This document shows positions 38,703 through 52,124 of a stretch of 64,000 nucleotides of DNA, one piece after another. Each line of letters opens with the position of its first letter. Within the stretch, counting starts at the first letter, position 1. The DNA is from Hydractinia symbiolongicarpus (lineage: Eukaryota > Cnidaria > Hydrozoa > Anthoathecata > Hydractiniidae), in NCBI RefSeq assembly GCF_029227915.1, contig NC_079876.1, forward strand, positions 1,614,001 to 1,678,000. The letters are read 5' to 3'. The translations under genes and the position numbers were made by a program. Under the pieces are notes generated by a model that was not told the origin of the DNA, ran no database searches, and worked only from the letters and a program-made list of their open reading frames with translations.

Positions 38703-39594
38703 ATTTTTGATGAGACGCTGAATAAAAGAAGTTTAATCGCCGGCAAACGAAAACCCGCGATTTCCCGTAAATCCCGGCTTGGCCCGTATAGTCACAAGTG
38801 CACAAAGAAAGTACCCAGGGAGTAAACTCATTTCCCGAACGATTTTTTAAATTATCTTTTCACCACTAAAACGCATGAGACATGTAGTTTTCAAAAATGT
38901 TTTCATTTTTGATGAGACGCTGAATAAAAGAAGTTTAATCGCCGGCAAACGAAAACCCGCGATTTCCCGTAAATCCCGGGCTTGGCACGTATAGTCGAAT
39001 GTATACAAAGAAAGTACCCTGTGAGTAAACTCATTTCCAGAACGATTTTTTAAATTACTTTTTCACCACTAAAGCCCATGAGACTTGTAGTTTTTAAAAA
39101 TGTTTTCATTTTTGATGAGACGCTGAATAAAAGAAGTTTAATCGCCGGCAAACGAAAACTCGCGATTTCCCGTAAATCCCGGCTTGGCCCGTATAGTCAA
39201 AAGCATACAAAGAAAGTACCCAGGGAGTAAACTCATTTCTCGAACGATATTTTAAATTATTTTTTCACCACTAAAACGCATGAGACTTGCAGTTTTCAAA
39301 AATGTTTTCATTTTTGATGAGACGCTGAATAAAAGCAGTTTAATCGCCGAGAAACGAAAACCTGCGATTTCCCTAAATCCCGGACTCGGCCCGTATAGTC
39401 GCATGTATACGAAGAAAGTACCCTGTGAGTAAACTCATTTCCAGAACGATTTTTTAAATTATTTTTTCACCACTAAAACGCATAAGACTTGTAGTTTTTA
39501 AAAATGTTTTCATTTTTGATGAGACGCTGAATAAAAGAAGTTTAATCGCCGGCAAACGAGAACCCGCGATTTCCCGTAAATCCCGGCTTGGCCC

Positions 39595-42500
39595 GTATAG
39601 TCGAATGTATACAAAGAAAGTACCCTGTGAGTAAACTCATTTCCAGAACGATTTTTTAAATTATTTTTTTTCACCACTAAAACGCATAAGACTTGTAGTT
39701 TTTTAAAATGTTTTCATTTTTGATGAGACGCTGAATAAAAGAAGTTTAATCGCCGGCAAACGAAAACCCGCGATTTCCCGTAAATCCCGGCTTGGCCCGT
39801 ATAGTCAAAAGTATACAAAGAAAGTACCCAGGGAGTAAACTCATTTCCCGAACGATTTTTTAAATTATTTTTTCACCACTAAAACGCATGAGACTTGTAG
39901 TTTTCAAAAATGTTTTCATTTTTGATGAGACGCTGAATAAAAGAAGTTTAATCGCCGGCAAACGAAAAGCCGCGATTTCCCGTAAATCCCGGGCTTGGCA
40001 CGTATAGTCGAATGTATACAAAGAAAGTACCCTGTGGGTAAACTCAATTCCAGAACGATTTTTTAAATTACTTTTTCACCACTAAAGCCGATGAGACTTG
40101 TAGTTTTTAAAAATGTTTTCATTTTTGATGAGACGCTGAATAAAAGAAGTTTAATCGCCGGCAAACGAAAACCCGCGATTTCCCGTAAATCCCGGCTTGG
40201 CCCGTATAGTCAAAAGCATACAAAGAAAGTACCCAGGGAGTAAACTCATTTCTCGAACGATATTTTAAATTATTTTTTCACCACTAAAACGCATGAGACT
40301 TGTAGTTTTCAAAAATGTTTTCATTTTTGATAAGACGCTGAATAAAAGCAGTTTAATCGCCGAGAAACGAAAACCTGCGATTTCCCTAAATCCCAGACTC
40401 GGCCCGTATAGTCGCATGTATACAAAGAAAGTACCCTGTGAGTAAACTCATTTCCAGAACGATTTTTTAAATTATTTTTTCACCACTAAAACGCATAAGA
40501 CTTGTAGTTTTTAAAAATGTTTTCATTTTTGATGAGACGCTGAATAAAAGAAGTTTAATCGCCGGCAAACGAGAACCCGCGATTTCCCGTAAATCCCGGC
40601 TTGGCCCGTATAGTCAAAAGTATACAAAGAAAGTACCCAGGGAGTAAACTCATTTCCCGAACGATTTTTTAAATTATTTTTTCACCACTAAAACGCATGA
40701 GACTTGTAGTTTTTAAAAGTGTTTTCATTTTTGATGAGACGCTTAATGAAAGAGGTTTAATCGCCGGCAAACGAAATGCCGCGTTTTCCCGTAAATCCGG
40801 GGCTTGGCCCGTATAGTCGAATGTATACAAAGAAAGTACCCAGGGAGTAAACTCATTTCCCGAACAATTTTTTAAATTTTTTTTTCACCACTAAAACGTA
40901 TGAGACTTGTAGTGTTCAAAAATGTTTTCATTTTTGATGAGACGCTTAATGAAAGAGGTTTAATCGCCGGAAAACAAAAACCCGCGATTTCCCGTAAATC
41001 CCGGGCTTGGCCCGTATAGTCGAATGTATACAAAGAAAGTACCCTGTGAGTAAACTCATTTCCAGAACGATTTTTTAAATTATTTTTTTCACCACTAAAA
41101 CGCATAAGACTTGTAGTTTCTAAAAATGTTTTCATTTTTGATGAGACGCTGAATAAAAGAAGTTTAATCGCCGGAAAACGAAAACCCGCGATTTCCCGTA
41201 AATCCCGGGCTTGGCCCGTATAGTCGAATGTATACAAAGAAAGTACCCTGTGAGTAAACTCATTTCCAGAACGATTTTTTAAATTATTTTTTCACCACTA
41301 AAACGCATAAGACTTGTAGTTTTTAAAAATGTTTTCATTTTTGATGAGACGCTGAATAAAAGAAGTTTAATCGCCGGCAAACGAAATCCCGCGTTTTCCC
41401 GTAAATCTGGGGCTTGGCTCGTATAGTCGAATGTATACAAAGAAAGTACCCAGGGAGTAAACTCATTTCCCGAAAGATTTTTTAAATTTTTTTTTCACCA
41501 CTAAAACGTATGAGACTTGTAGTTTTCAAAAATGTTTTCATTTTTGATGAGACGCTTAATGAAAGAGGTTTAATCGTCGGAAAACGAAAACCCGCGATTT
41601 CCCGTAAATCTCGGGCTTGGCCCGTATAGTCGAATGTATACAAAGAAAGTACCCTGTGAGTAAACTCATTTCCAGAACGATTTTTTAAATTATTTTTTTC
41701 ACCACTAAAACGCATAAGACTTGTAGTTTTTTAAAATGTTTTCATTTTTGATGAGACGCTGAATAAAAGAAGTTTAATCGCCGGCAAACGAAAACCCGCG
41801 ATTTCCCGTAAATCCCGGCTTGGCCCGTATAGTCAAAAGTATACAAAGAAAGTACCCAGGGAGTAAACTCATTTCCCGAACGATTTTTTAAATTATTTTT
41901 TCACCACTAAAACGCATGAGACTTGTAGTTTTCAAAAATGTTTTTATTTTTGATGAGACTCTGAATAAAAGAAGTTTAATCGCCGGCAAACGAAAACCCG
42001 CGATTTCCCGTAAATCCCGGCTTGGCCCGTATAGTCAAAAGTGTACAAAGAAAGTACCCAGGGAGTAAACTCATTTCCCGAACGATTTTTTAAATTATTT
42101 TTTCACCACTAAAACGCATGAGACATGTAGTTTTTAAAAATGTTTTCATTTTTGATGAGACGCTGAATAAAAGAAGTTTAATCGCCGGCAAACGAAAACC
42201 CGCGTTTTCCCGTAAATCTGGGGCTTGGCCCGCATAGTCGAATGTATACAAAGAAAGTACCCAGGGAGTAAACTCATTTCCCGAAAGATTTTTTAAATTT
42301 TTTTTTCACCACTAAAACGTATGAGACTTGTAGTTTTCAAAAATGTTTTCATTTTTGATGAGACGCTTAATGAAAGAGGTTTAATCGCCGGAAAACGAAA
42401 ACCCGCGATTTCCCGTAAATCTCGGGCTTGGCCCGTATAGTCGAATGTATACAAAGAAAGTACCCTGTGAGTAAACTCATTTCCAGAACGATTTTTTAAA

Positions 42501-45500
42501 TTATTTTTTTCACCACTAAAACGCATAAGACTTGTAGTTTTTAAAAATGTTTTCATTTTTGATGAGACGCTGAATAAAAGAAGTTTAATCGCCGGCAAAC
42601 GAAAACCCGCGATTTCCCGTAAATCCCGGCTTGGCCCGTATAGTCAAAAGTATACAAAGAAAGTACCCAGGGAGTAAACTCATTTCCCGAACGATTTTTT
42701 AAATTATTTTTTCACCACTAAAACGCATGAGACTTGTAGTTTTCAAAAATGTTTTCATTTTTGATGAGACTCTGAATAAAAGAAGTTTAATCGCCGGCAA
42801 ACGAAAACCCGCGATTTCCCGTAAATCCCGGCTTGGCCCGTATAGTCAAAAGTGTACAAAGAAAGTACCCAGGGAGTAAACTCATTTCCCGAACGATTTT
42901 TTAAATTATTTTTTCACCACTAAAACGCATGAGACATGTAGTTTTTAAATTTGTTTTCATTTTTGATGAGACGCTGAATAAAAGAAGTTTAATCGCCGGC
43001 AAACGAAAACCCGCGATTTCCCGTAAATCCCGGGCTTGGCACGTATAGTCGAATGTATACAAAGAAAGTACCCTGTGAGTAAACTCATTTCCAGAACGAT
43101 TTTTTAAATTACTTTTTCACCACTAAAGCCCATGAGACTTGTAGTTTTTAAAAATGTTTTCATTTTTGATGAGACGCTGAATAAAAGAAGTTTAATCGCC
43201 GGCAAACGAAAACTCGCGATTTCCCGTAAATCCCGGCTTGGCCCGTATAGTCAAAAGCATACAAAGAAAGTACCCAGGGAGTAAACTCATTTCTCGAACG
43301 ATATTTTAAATTATTTTTTCACCACTAAAACGCATGAGACTTGCAGTTTTCAAAAATGTTTTCATTTTTGATGAGACGCTGAATAAAACAGTTTAATCGC
43401 CGAGAAACGAAAACCTGCGATTTCCCTAAATCCCGGACTCGGCCCGTATAGTCGCATGTATACGAAGAAAGTACCCTGTGAGTAAACTCATTTCCAGAAC
43501 GATTTTTTAAATTATTTTTTCACCACTAAAACGCATAAGACTTGTAGTTTTTAAAAATGTTTTCATTTTTGATGAGACGCTGAATAAAAGAAGTTTAATC
43601 GCCGGCAAACGAGAACCCGCGATTTCCCGTAAATCCCGGCTTGGCCGGTATAGTCGAATGTATACAAAGAAAGTAACCTGTGAGTAAACTCATTTCCAGA
43701 ACGATTTTTTAAATTATTTTTTTCACCACTAAAACGCATAAGACTTGTAGTTTTTTAAAATGTTTTCATTTTTGATGAGACGCTGAATAAAAGAAGTTTA
43801 ATCGCCGGCAAACGAAAACCCGCGATTTCCCGTAAATCCCGGCTTGGCCCGTATAGTCAAAAGTATACAAAGAAAGTACCCAGGGAGTAAACTCATTTCC
43901 CGAACGATTTTTTAAATTATTTTTTCACCACTAAAACGCATGAGACTTGTAGTTTTCAAAAATGTTTTCATTTTTGATGAGACGCTGAATAAAAGAAGTT
44001 TAATCGCCGGCAAACGAAAAGCCGCGATTTCCCGTAAATCCCGGGCTTGGCACGTATAGTCGAATGTATACAAAGAAAGTACCCTGTGGGTAAACTCAAT
44101 TCCAGAACGATTTTTTAAATTACTTTTTCACCACTAAAGCCGATGAGACTTGTAGTTTTTAAAAATGTTTTCATTTTTGATGAGACGCTGAATAAAAGAA
44201 GTTTAATCGCCGGCAAACGAAAACCCGCGATTTCCCGTAAATCCCGGCTTGGCCCGTATAGTCAAAAGCATACAAAGAAAGTACCCAGGGAGTAAACTCA
44301 TTTCTCCAACGATATTTTAAATTATTTTTTCACCACTAAAACGCATGAGACTTGTAGTTTTCAAAAATGTTTTCATTTTTGATGAGACGCTGAATAAAAG
44401 CAGTTTAATCGCCGAGAAACGAAAACCTGCGATTTCCCTAAATCCCAGACTCGGCCCGTATAGTCGCATGTATACAAAGAAAGTACCCTGTGAGTAAACT
44501 CATTTCCAGAACGATTTTTTAAATTATTTTTTCACCACTAAAACGCATAAGACTTGTAGTTTTTAAAAGTGTTTTCATTTTTGATGAGACGCTTAATGAA
44601 AGAGGTTTAATCGCCGGCAAACGAAATGCCGCGTTTTCCCGTAAATCCGGGGCTTGGCCCGTATAGTCGAATGTATACAAAGAAAGTACCCTGTGAGTAA
44701 ACTCATTTCCAGAACGATTTTTTAAATTATTTTTTTTCACCACTAAAACGCATAAGACTTGTAGTTTTTTAAAATGTTTTCATTTTTGATGAGACGCTGA
44801 ATAAAAGAAGTTTAATCGCCGGCAAACGAAAACCCGCGATTTCCCGTAAATCCCGGCTTGGCCCGTATAGTCAAAAGTATACAAAGAAAGTACCCAGGGA
44901 GTAAACTCATTTCCCGAACGATTTTTTAAATTATTTTTTCACCACTAAAACGCATGAGACTTGTAGTTTTCAAAAATGTTTTCATTTTTGATGAGACGCT
45001 GAATAAAAGAAGTTTAATCGCCGGCAAACGAAAAGCCGCGATTTCCCGTAAATCCCGGGCTTGGCACGTATAGTCGAATGTATACAAAGAAAGTACCCTG
45101 TGGGTAAACTCAATTCCAGAACGATTTTTTAAATTACTTTTTCACCACTAAAGCCGATGAGACTTGTAGTTTTTAAAAATGTTTTCATTTTTGATGAGAC
45201 GCTGAATAAAAGAAGTTTAATCGCCGGCAAACGAAAACCCGCGATTTCCCGTAAATCCCGGCTTGGCCCGTATAGTCAAAAGCATACAAAGAAAGTACCC
45301 AGGGAGTAAACTCATTTCTCGAACGATATTTTAAATTATTTTTTCACCACTAAAACGCATGAGACTTGTAGTTTTCAAAAATGTTTTCATTTTTGATGAG
45401 ACGCTGAATAAAAGCAGTTTAATCGCCGAGAAACGAAAACCTGCGATTTCCCTAAATCCCAGACTCGGCCCGTATAGTCGCATGTATACAAAGAAAGTAC

Positions 45501-48270
45501 CCTGTGAGTAAACTCATTTCCAGAACGATTTTTTAAATTATTTTTTCACCACTAAAACGCATAAGACTTGTAGTTTTTAAAAATGTTTTCATTTTTGATG
45601 AGACGCTGAATAAAAGAAGTTTAATCGCCGGCAAACGAGAACCCGCGATTTCCCGTAAATCCCGGCTTGGCCCGTATAGTCAAAAGTATACAAAGAAAGT
45701 ACCCAGGGAGTAAACTCATTTCCCGAACGATTTTTTAAATTATTTTTTCACCACTAAAACGCATGAGACTTGTAGTTTTTAAAAGTGTTTTCATTTTTGA
45801 TGAGACGCTTAATGAAAGAGGTTTAATCGCCGGCAAACGAAATGCCGCATTTTCCCGTAAATCCGGGGCTTGGCCCGTATAGTCGAATGTATACAAAGAA
45901 AGTACCCAGGGAGTAAACTCATTTCCCGAACAATTTTTTAAATTTTTTTTTCACCACTAAAACGTATGAGACTTGTAGTGTTCAAAAATGTTTTCATTTT
46001 TGATGAGACGCTTAATGAAAGAGGTTTAATCGCCGGAAAACAAAAACCCGCGATTTCCCGTAAATCCCGGGCTTGGCCCGTATAGTCGAATGTATACAAA
46101 GAAAGTACCCTGTGAGTAAACTCATTTCCAGAACGATTTTTTAAATTATTTTTTTCACCACTAAAACGCATAAGACTTGTAGTTTTTAAAAATGTTTTCA
46201 TTTTTGATGAGACGCTGAATAAAAGAAGTTTAATCGCCGGAAAACGAAAACCCGCGATTTCCCGTAAATCCCGGGCTTGGCCCGTATAGTCGAATGTATA
46301 CAAAGAAAGTACCCTGTGAGTAAACTCATTTCCAGAACGATTTTTTAAATTATTTTTTCACCACTAAAACGCATAAGACTTGTAGTTTTTAAAAATGTTT
46401 TCATTTTTGATGAGACGCTGAATAAAAGAAGTTTATTCGCCGGCAAACGAAATCCCGCGTTTTCCCGTAAATCTGGGGCTTGGCTCGTATAGTCGAATGT
46501 ATACAAAGAAAGTACCCAGGGAGTAAACTCATTTCCCGAAAGATTTTTTAAATTTTTTTTTCACCACTAAAACGTATGAGACTTGTAGTTTTCAAAAATG
46601 TTTTCATTTTTGATGAGACGCTTAATGAAAGAGGTTTAATCGCCGGAAAACGAAAACCCGCGATTTCCCGTAAATCTCGGGCTTCGCCCGTATAGTCGAA
46701 TGTATACAAAGAAAGTACCCTGTGAGTAAACTCATTTCCAGAACGATTTTTTAAATTATTTTTTTCACCACTAAAACGCATAAGACTTGTAGTTTTTTAA
46801 AATGTTTTCATTTTTGATGAGACGCTGAATAAAAGAAGTTTAATCGCCGGCAAACGAAAACCCGCGATTTCCCGTAAATCCCGGCTTGGCCCGTATAGTC
46901 AAAAGTATACAAAGAAAGTACCCAGGGAGTAAACTCATTTCCCGAACGATTTTTTAAATTATTTTTTCACCACTAAAACGCATGAGACTTGTAGTTTTCA
47001 AAAATGTTTTTATTTTTGATGAGACTCTGAATAAAAGAAGTTTAATCGCCGGCAAACGAAAACCCGCGATTTCCCGTAAATCCCGGCTTGGCCCGTATAG
47101 TCAAAAGTGTACAAAGAAAGTACCCAGGGAGTAAACTCATTTCCCGAACGATTTTTTAAATTATTTTTTCACCACTAAAACGCATGAGACATGTAGTTTT
47201 TAAAAATGTTTTCATTTTTGATGAGACGCTGAATAAAAGAAGTTTAATCGCCGGCAAACGAAAACCCGCGTTTTCCCGTAAATCTGGGGCTTGGCCCGCA
47301 TAGTCGAATGTATACAAAGAAAGTACCCAGGGAGTAAACTCATTTCCCGAAAGATTTTTTAAATTTTTTTTTCACCACTAAAACGTATGAGACTTGTAGT
47401 TTTCAAAAATGTTTTCATTTTTGATGAGACGCTTAATGAAAGAGGTTTAATCGCCGGAAAACGAAAACCCGCGATTTCCCGTAAATCTCGGGCTTGGCCC
47501 GTATAGTCGAATGTATACAAAGAAAGTACCCTGTGAGTAAACTCATTTCCAGAACGATTTTTTAAATTATTTTTTTCACCACTAAAACGCATAAGACTTG
47601 TAGTTTTTTAAAATGTTTTCATTTTTGATGAGACGCTGAATAAAAGAAGTTTAATCGCCGGCAAACGAAAACCCGCGATTTCCCGTAAATCCCGGCTTGG
47701 CCCGTATAGTCAAAAGTATACAAAGAAAGTACCCAGGGAGTAAACTCATTTCCCGAACGATTTTTTAAATTATTTTTTCACCACTAAAACGCATGAGACT
47801 TGTAGTTTTCAAAAATGTTTTCATTTTTGATGAGACTCTGAATAAAAGAAGTTTAATCGCCGGCAAACGAAAACCCGCGATTTCCCGTAAATCCCGGCTT
47901 GGCCCGTATAGTCAAAAGTGTACAAAGAAAGTACCCAGGGAGTAAACTCATTTCCCGAACGATTTTTTAAATTATTTTTTCACCACTAAAACGCATGAGA
48001 CATGTAGTTTTTAAAAATGTGTTCATTTTTGATGAGACGCTGAATAAAAGAAGTTTAATCGCCGGCAAACGAAAACCCGCGATTTCCCGTAAATCCCGGG
48101 CTTGGCACGTATAGTCGAATGTATACAAAGAAAGTACCCTGTGAGTAAACTCATTTCCAGAACGATTTTTTAAATTACTTTTTCACCACTAAAGCCCATG
48201 AGACTTGTAGTTTTTAAAAATGTTTTCATTTTTGATGAGACGCTGAATAAAAGAAGTTTAATCGCCGGCA
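39595..48270 (+). repeat. 3.6-kb duplication at 5,066 bp (25 monomers): 39,595-43,200 and 44,661-48,270
   Basis: Constant 5,066-bp offset for CCCTGTGGGTAAACTCAATTCC, GAAAAGCCGCG, GCCGAGAAACG with CCCAGACTCGG, GTGTTC (40,912 and 45,978), TCTGGGGCTTGGCTCG, TGTTTTTATTTTTGATGAG, GAGACATGTAG and GGCACGTATAG (43,039 and 48,105). The left limit coincides with a chimeric monomer in the right copy near 44,656-44,690. On the right, this block continues into GAAAACTCGCG while the partner reads GAAAACCCGCG. Confidence 0.82.
44520..44745 (+). other. Double-chimeric monomer patch (joints at 44,551-44,568 and 44,656-44,690)
   Basis: CGCATAAG is followed by TTTTTAAAAGTG and GAAATGCCGCGTTTTCCCG, then after GTATACAAAGAAAG the sequence returns to CCCTGTGAG and TTTCCAGAACG. 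Elsewhere the AAAAGTG and GAAATGCCGCG type is preceded by CGCATGAG and followed by CCCAGGGAG. A patch of roughly 90-140 bp therefore sits between two switches, consistent with gene conversion or two close exchanges. Confidence 0.72.
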
Positions 48271-51200
48271 AACGAAAACCCGCGATTTCCCGTAAATCCC
48301 GGCTTGGCCCGTATAGTCAAAAGTATACAAAGAAAGTACCCAGGGAGTAAACTCATTTCCCGAACGATTTTTTAAATTATTTTTTCACCACTAAAACGCA
48401 TGAGACTTGTAGTTTTCAAAAATGTTTTCATTTTTGATGAGACGCTGAATAAAAGAAGTTTAATCGCCGGCAAACGAAAAGCCGCGATTTCCCGTAAATC
48501 CCGGGCTTGGCACGTATAGTCGAATGTATACAAAGAAAGTACCCTGTGAGTAAACTCATTTCCAGAACGATTTTTTAAATTATTTTTTCACCACTAAAAC
48601 GCATAAGACTTGTAGTTTTTAAAAATGTTTTCATTTTTGATGAGACGCTGAATAAAAGAAGTTTAATCGCCGGCAAACGAGAACCCGCGATTTCCCGTAA
48701 ATCCCGGCTTGGCCCGTATAGTCAAAAGTATACAAAGAAAGTACCCAGGGAGTAAACTCATTTCCCGAACGATTTTTTCAATTATTTTTTCACCACTAAA
48801 ACGCATGAGACTTGTAGTTTTTAAAAGTGTTTTCATTTTTGATGAGACGCTTAATGAAAGAGGTTTAATCGCCGGCAAACGAAATGCCGCGTTTTCCCGT
48901 AAATCCGGGGCTTGGCCCGTATAGTCGAATGTATACAAAGAAAGTACCCAGGGAGTAAACTCATTTCCCGAACAATTTTTTAAATTTTTTTTTCACCACT
49001 AAAACGTATGAGACTTGTAGTGTTCAAAAATGTTTTCATTTTTGATGAGACGCTTAATGAAAGAGGTTTAATCGCCGGAAAACAAAAACCCGCGATTTCC
49101 CGTAAATCCCGGGCTTGGCCCGTATAGTCGAATGTATACAAAGAAAGTACCCTGTGAGTAAACTCATTTCCAGAACGATTTTTTAAATTATTTTTTTCAC
49201 CACTAAAACGCATAAGACTTGTAGTTTTTAAAAATGTTTTCATTTTTGATGAGACGCTGAATAAAAGAAGTTTAATCGCCGGAAAACGAAAACCCGCGAT
49301 TTCCCGTAAATCCCGGGCTTGGCCCGTATAGTCGAATGTATACAAAGAAAGTACCCTGTGAGTAAACTCATTTCCAGAACGATTTTTTAAATTATTTTTT
49401 CACCACTAAAACGCATAAGACTTGTAGTTTTTAAAAATGTTTTCATTTTTGATGAGACGCTGAATAAAAGAAGTTTAATCGCCGGCAAACGAAATCCCGC
49501 GTTTTCCCGTAAATCTGGGGCTTGGCTCGTATAGTCGAATGTATACAAAGAAAGTACCCAGGGAGTAAACTCATTTCCCGAAAGATTTTTTAAATTTTTT
49601 TTTCACCACTAAAACGTATGAGACTTGTAGTTTTCAAAAATGTTTTCATTTTTGATGAGACGCTTAATGAAAGAGGTTTAATCGCCGGAAAACGAAAACC
49701 CGCGATTTCCCGTAAATCTCGGGCTTGGCCCGTATAGTCGAATGTATACAAAGAAAGTACCCTGTGAGTAAACTCATTTCCAGAACGATTTTTTAAATTA
49801 TTTTTTTCACCACTAAAACGCATAAGACTTGTAGTTTTTTAAAATGTTTTCATTTTTGATGAGACGCTGAATAAAAGAAGTTTAATCGCCGGCAAACGAA
49901 AACCCGCGATTTCCCGTAAATCCCGGCTTGGCCCGTATAGTCAAAAGTATACAAAGAAAGTACCCAGGGAGTAAACTCATTTCCCGAACGATTTTTTAAA
50001 TTATTTTTCACCACTAAAACGCATGAGACTTGTAGTTTTCAAAAATGTTTTTATTTTTGATGAGACTCTGAATAAAAGAAGTTTAATCGCCGGCAAACGA
50101 AAACCCGCGATTTCCCGTAAATCCCGGCTTGGCCCGTATAGTCAAAAGTGTACAAAGAAAGTACCCAGGGAGTAAACTCATTTCCCGAACGATTTTTTAA
50201 ATTATTTTTTCACCACTAAAACGCATGAGACATGTAGTTTTTAAAAATGTTTTCATTTTTGATGAGACGCTGAATAAAAGAAGTTTAATCGCCGGCAAAC
50301 GAAAACCCGCGTTTTCCCGTAAATCTGGGGCTTGGCCCGCATAGTCGAATGTATACAAAGAAAGTACCCAGGGAGTAAACTCATTTCCCGAAAGATTTTT
50401 TAAATTTTTTTTTCACCACTAAAACGTATGAGACTTGTAGTTTTCAAAAATGTTTTCATTTTTGATGAGACGCTTAATGAAAGAGGTTTAATCGCCGGAA
50501 AACGAAAACCCGCGATTTCCCGTAAATCTCGGGCTTGGCCCGTATAGTCGAATGTATACAAAGAAAGTACCCTGTGAGTAAACTCATTTCCAGAACGATT
50601 TTTTAAATTATTTTTTTCACCACTAAAACGCATAAGACTTGTAGTTTTTTAAAATGTTTTCATTTTTGATGAGACGCTGAATAAAAGAAGTTTAATCGCC
50701 GGCAAACGAAAACCCGCGATTTCCCGTAAATCCCGGCTTGGCCCGTATAGTCAAAAGTATACAAAGAAAGTACCCAGGGAGTAAACTCATTTCCCGAACG
50801 ATTTTTTAAATTATTTTTTCACCACTAAAACGCATGAGACTTGTAGTTTTCAAAAATGTTTTCATTTTTGATGAGACTCTGAATAAAAGAAGTTTAATCG
50901 CCGGCAAACGAAAACCCGCGATTTCCCGTAAATCCCGGCTTGGCCCGTATAGTCAAAAGTGTACAAAGAAAGTACCCAGGGAGTAAACTCATTTCCCGAA
51001 CGATTTTTTAAATTATTTTTTCACCACTAAAACGCATGAGACATGTAGTTTTTAAAAATGTTTTCATTTTTGATGAGACGCTGAATAAAAGAAGTTTAAT
51101 CGCCGGCAAACGAAAACCCGCGATTTCCCGTAAATCCCGGGCTTGGCACGTATAGTCGAATGTATACAAAGAAAGTACCCTGTGAGTAAACTCATTTCCA

Positions 51201-51300
51201 GAACGATTTTTTAAATTACTTTTTCACCACTAAAGCCCATGAGACTTGTAGTTTTTAAAAATGTTTTCATTTTTGATGAGACGCTGAATAAAAGAAGTTT
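45490..51300 (+). repeat. 2.8-kb duplication at 3,042 bp (15 monomers): 45,490-48,260 and 48,530-51,300
   Basis: GTGTTC at 45,978 and 49,020, the TCTGGGGCTTGGCTCG monomer, and GGCACG at 48,105 and ~51,146 keep a 3,041-3,042 bp offset. Private changes show they are separate copies: GGGCTTCGCCCG near 46,684, TTTATTCGCC near 46,435, and a shorter A/T block (AAATTATTTTTCACC) near 50,000. Near 48,780 a GATTTTTTCAATT change is private to the second copy. Confidence 0.8.
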
Positions 51301-51794
51301 AATCGCCGGCAAACGAAAACTCGCGATTTCCCGTAAATCCCGGCTTGGCCCGTATAGTCAAAAGCATACAAAGAAAGTACCCAGGGAGTAAACTCATTTC
51401 TCGAACGATATTTTAAATTATTTTTTCACCACTAAAACGCATGAGACTTGCAGTTTTCAAAAATGTTTTCATTTTTGATGAGACGCTGAATAAAACAGTT
51501 TAATCGCCGAGAAACGAAAACCTGCGATTTCCCTAAATCCCGGACTCGGCCCGTATAGTCGCATGTATACGAAGAAAGTACCCTGTGAGTAAACTCATTT
51601 CCAGAACGATTTTTTAAATTACTTTTTCACCACTAAAGCCCATGAGACTTGTAGTTTTTAAAAATGTTTTCATTTTTGATGAGACGCTGAATAAAAGAAG
51701 TTTAATCGCCGGCAAACGAAAACTCGCGATTTCCCGTAAATCCCGGCTTGGCCCGTATAGTCAAAAGCATACAAAGAAAGTACCCAGGGAGTAA

Positions 51795-51860
51795 ACTCAT
51801 TTCTCGAACGATATTTTAAATTTTTTTTTCACCACTAAAACGTATGAGACTTGTAGTGTT
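51795..51860 (+). other. Chimeric joint at 51,818-51,823, in the A/T block
   Basis: The left part TTTCTCGAACGATATTTT belongs to the AAAAGCATAC type, which continues AAATTATTTTTTC and then ACGCATGAG. The right part, a long T-run followed by CGTATGAG and GTAGTGTTC, belongs to the type normally preceded by CCCGAACAATTTTTT. The switch is in the TTTTAAATTT shared by both. Confidence 0.82.
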
Positions 51861-52124
51861 CAAAAATGTTTTCATTTTTGATGAGACGCTTAATGAAAGA
51901 GGTTTAATCGCCGGAAAACAAAAACCCGCGATTTCCCGTAAATCCCGGGCTTGGCCCGTATAGTCGAATGTATACAAAGAAAGTACCCTGTGAGTAAACT
52001 CATTTCCAGAACGATTTTTTAAATTATTTTTTTCACCACTAAAACGCATAAGACTTGTAGTTTTTAAAAATGTTTTCATTTTTGATGAGACGCTGAATAA
52101 AAGAAGTTTAATCGCCGGAAAACG

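Noticed and set aside
48709-48924. Single plus-strand open frame of 71 codons
   Set aside because: It lies wholly within two ordinary monomers. The A/T block here reads TTTTTTCAATT instead of TTTTTTAAATT, a one-base change private to this copy that removes a stop. No gene-like property.
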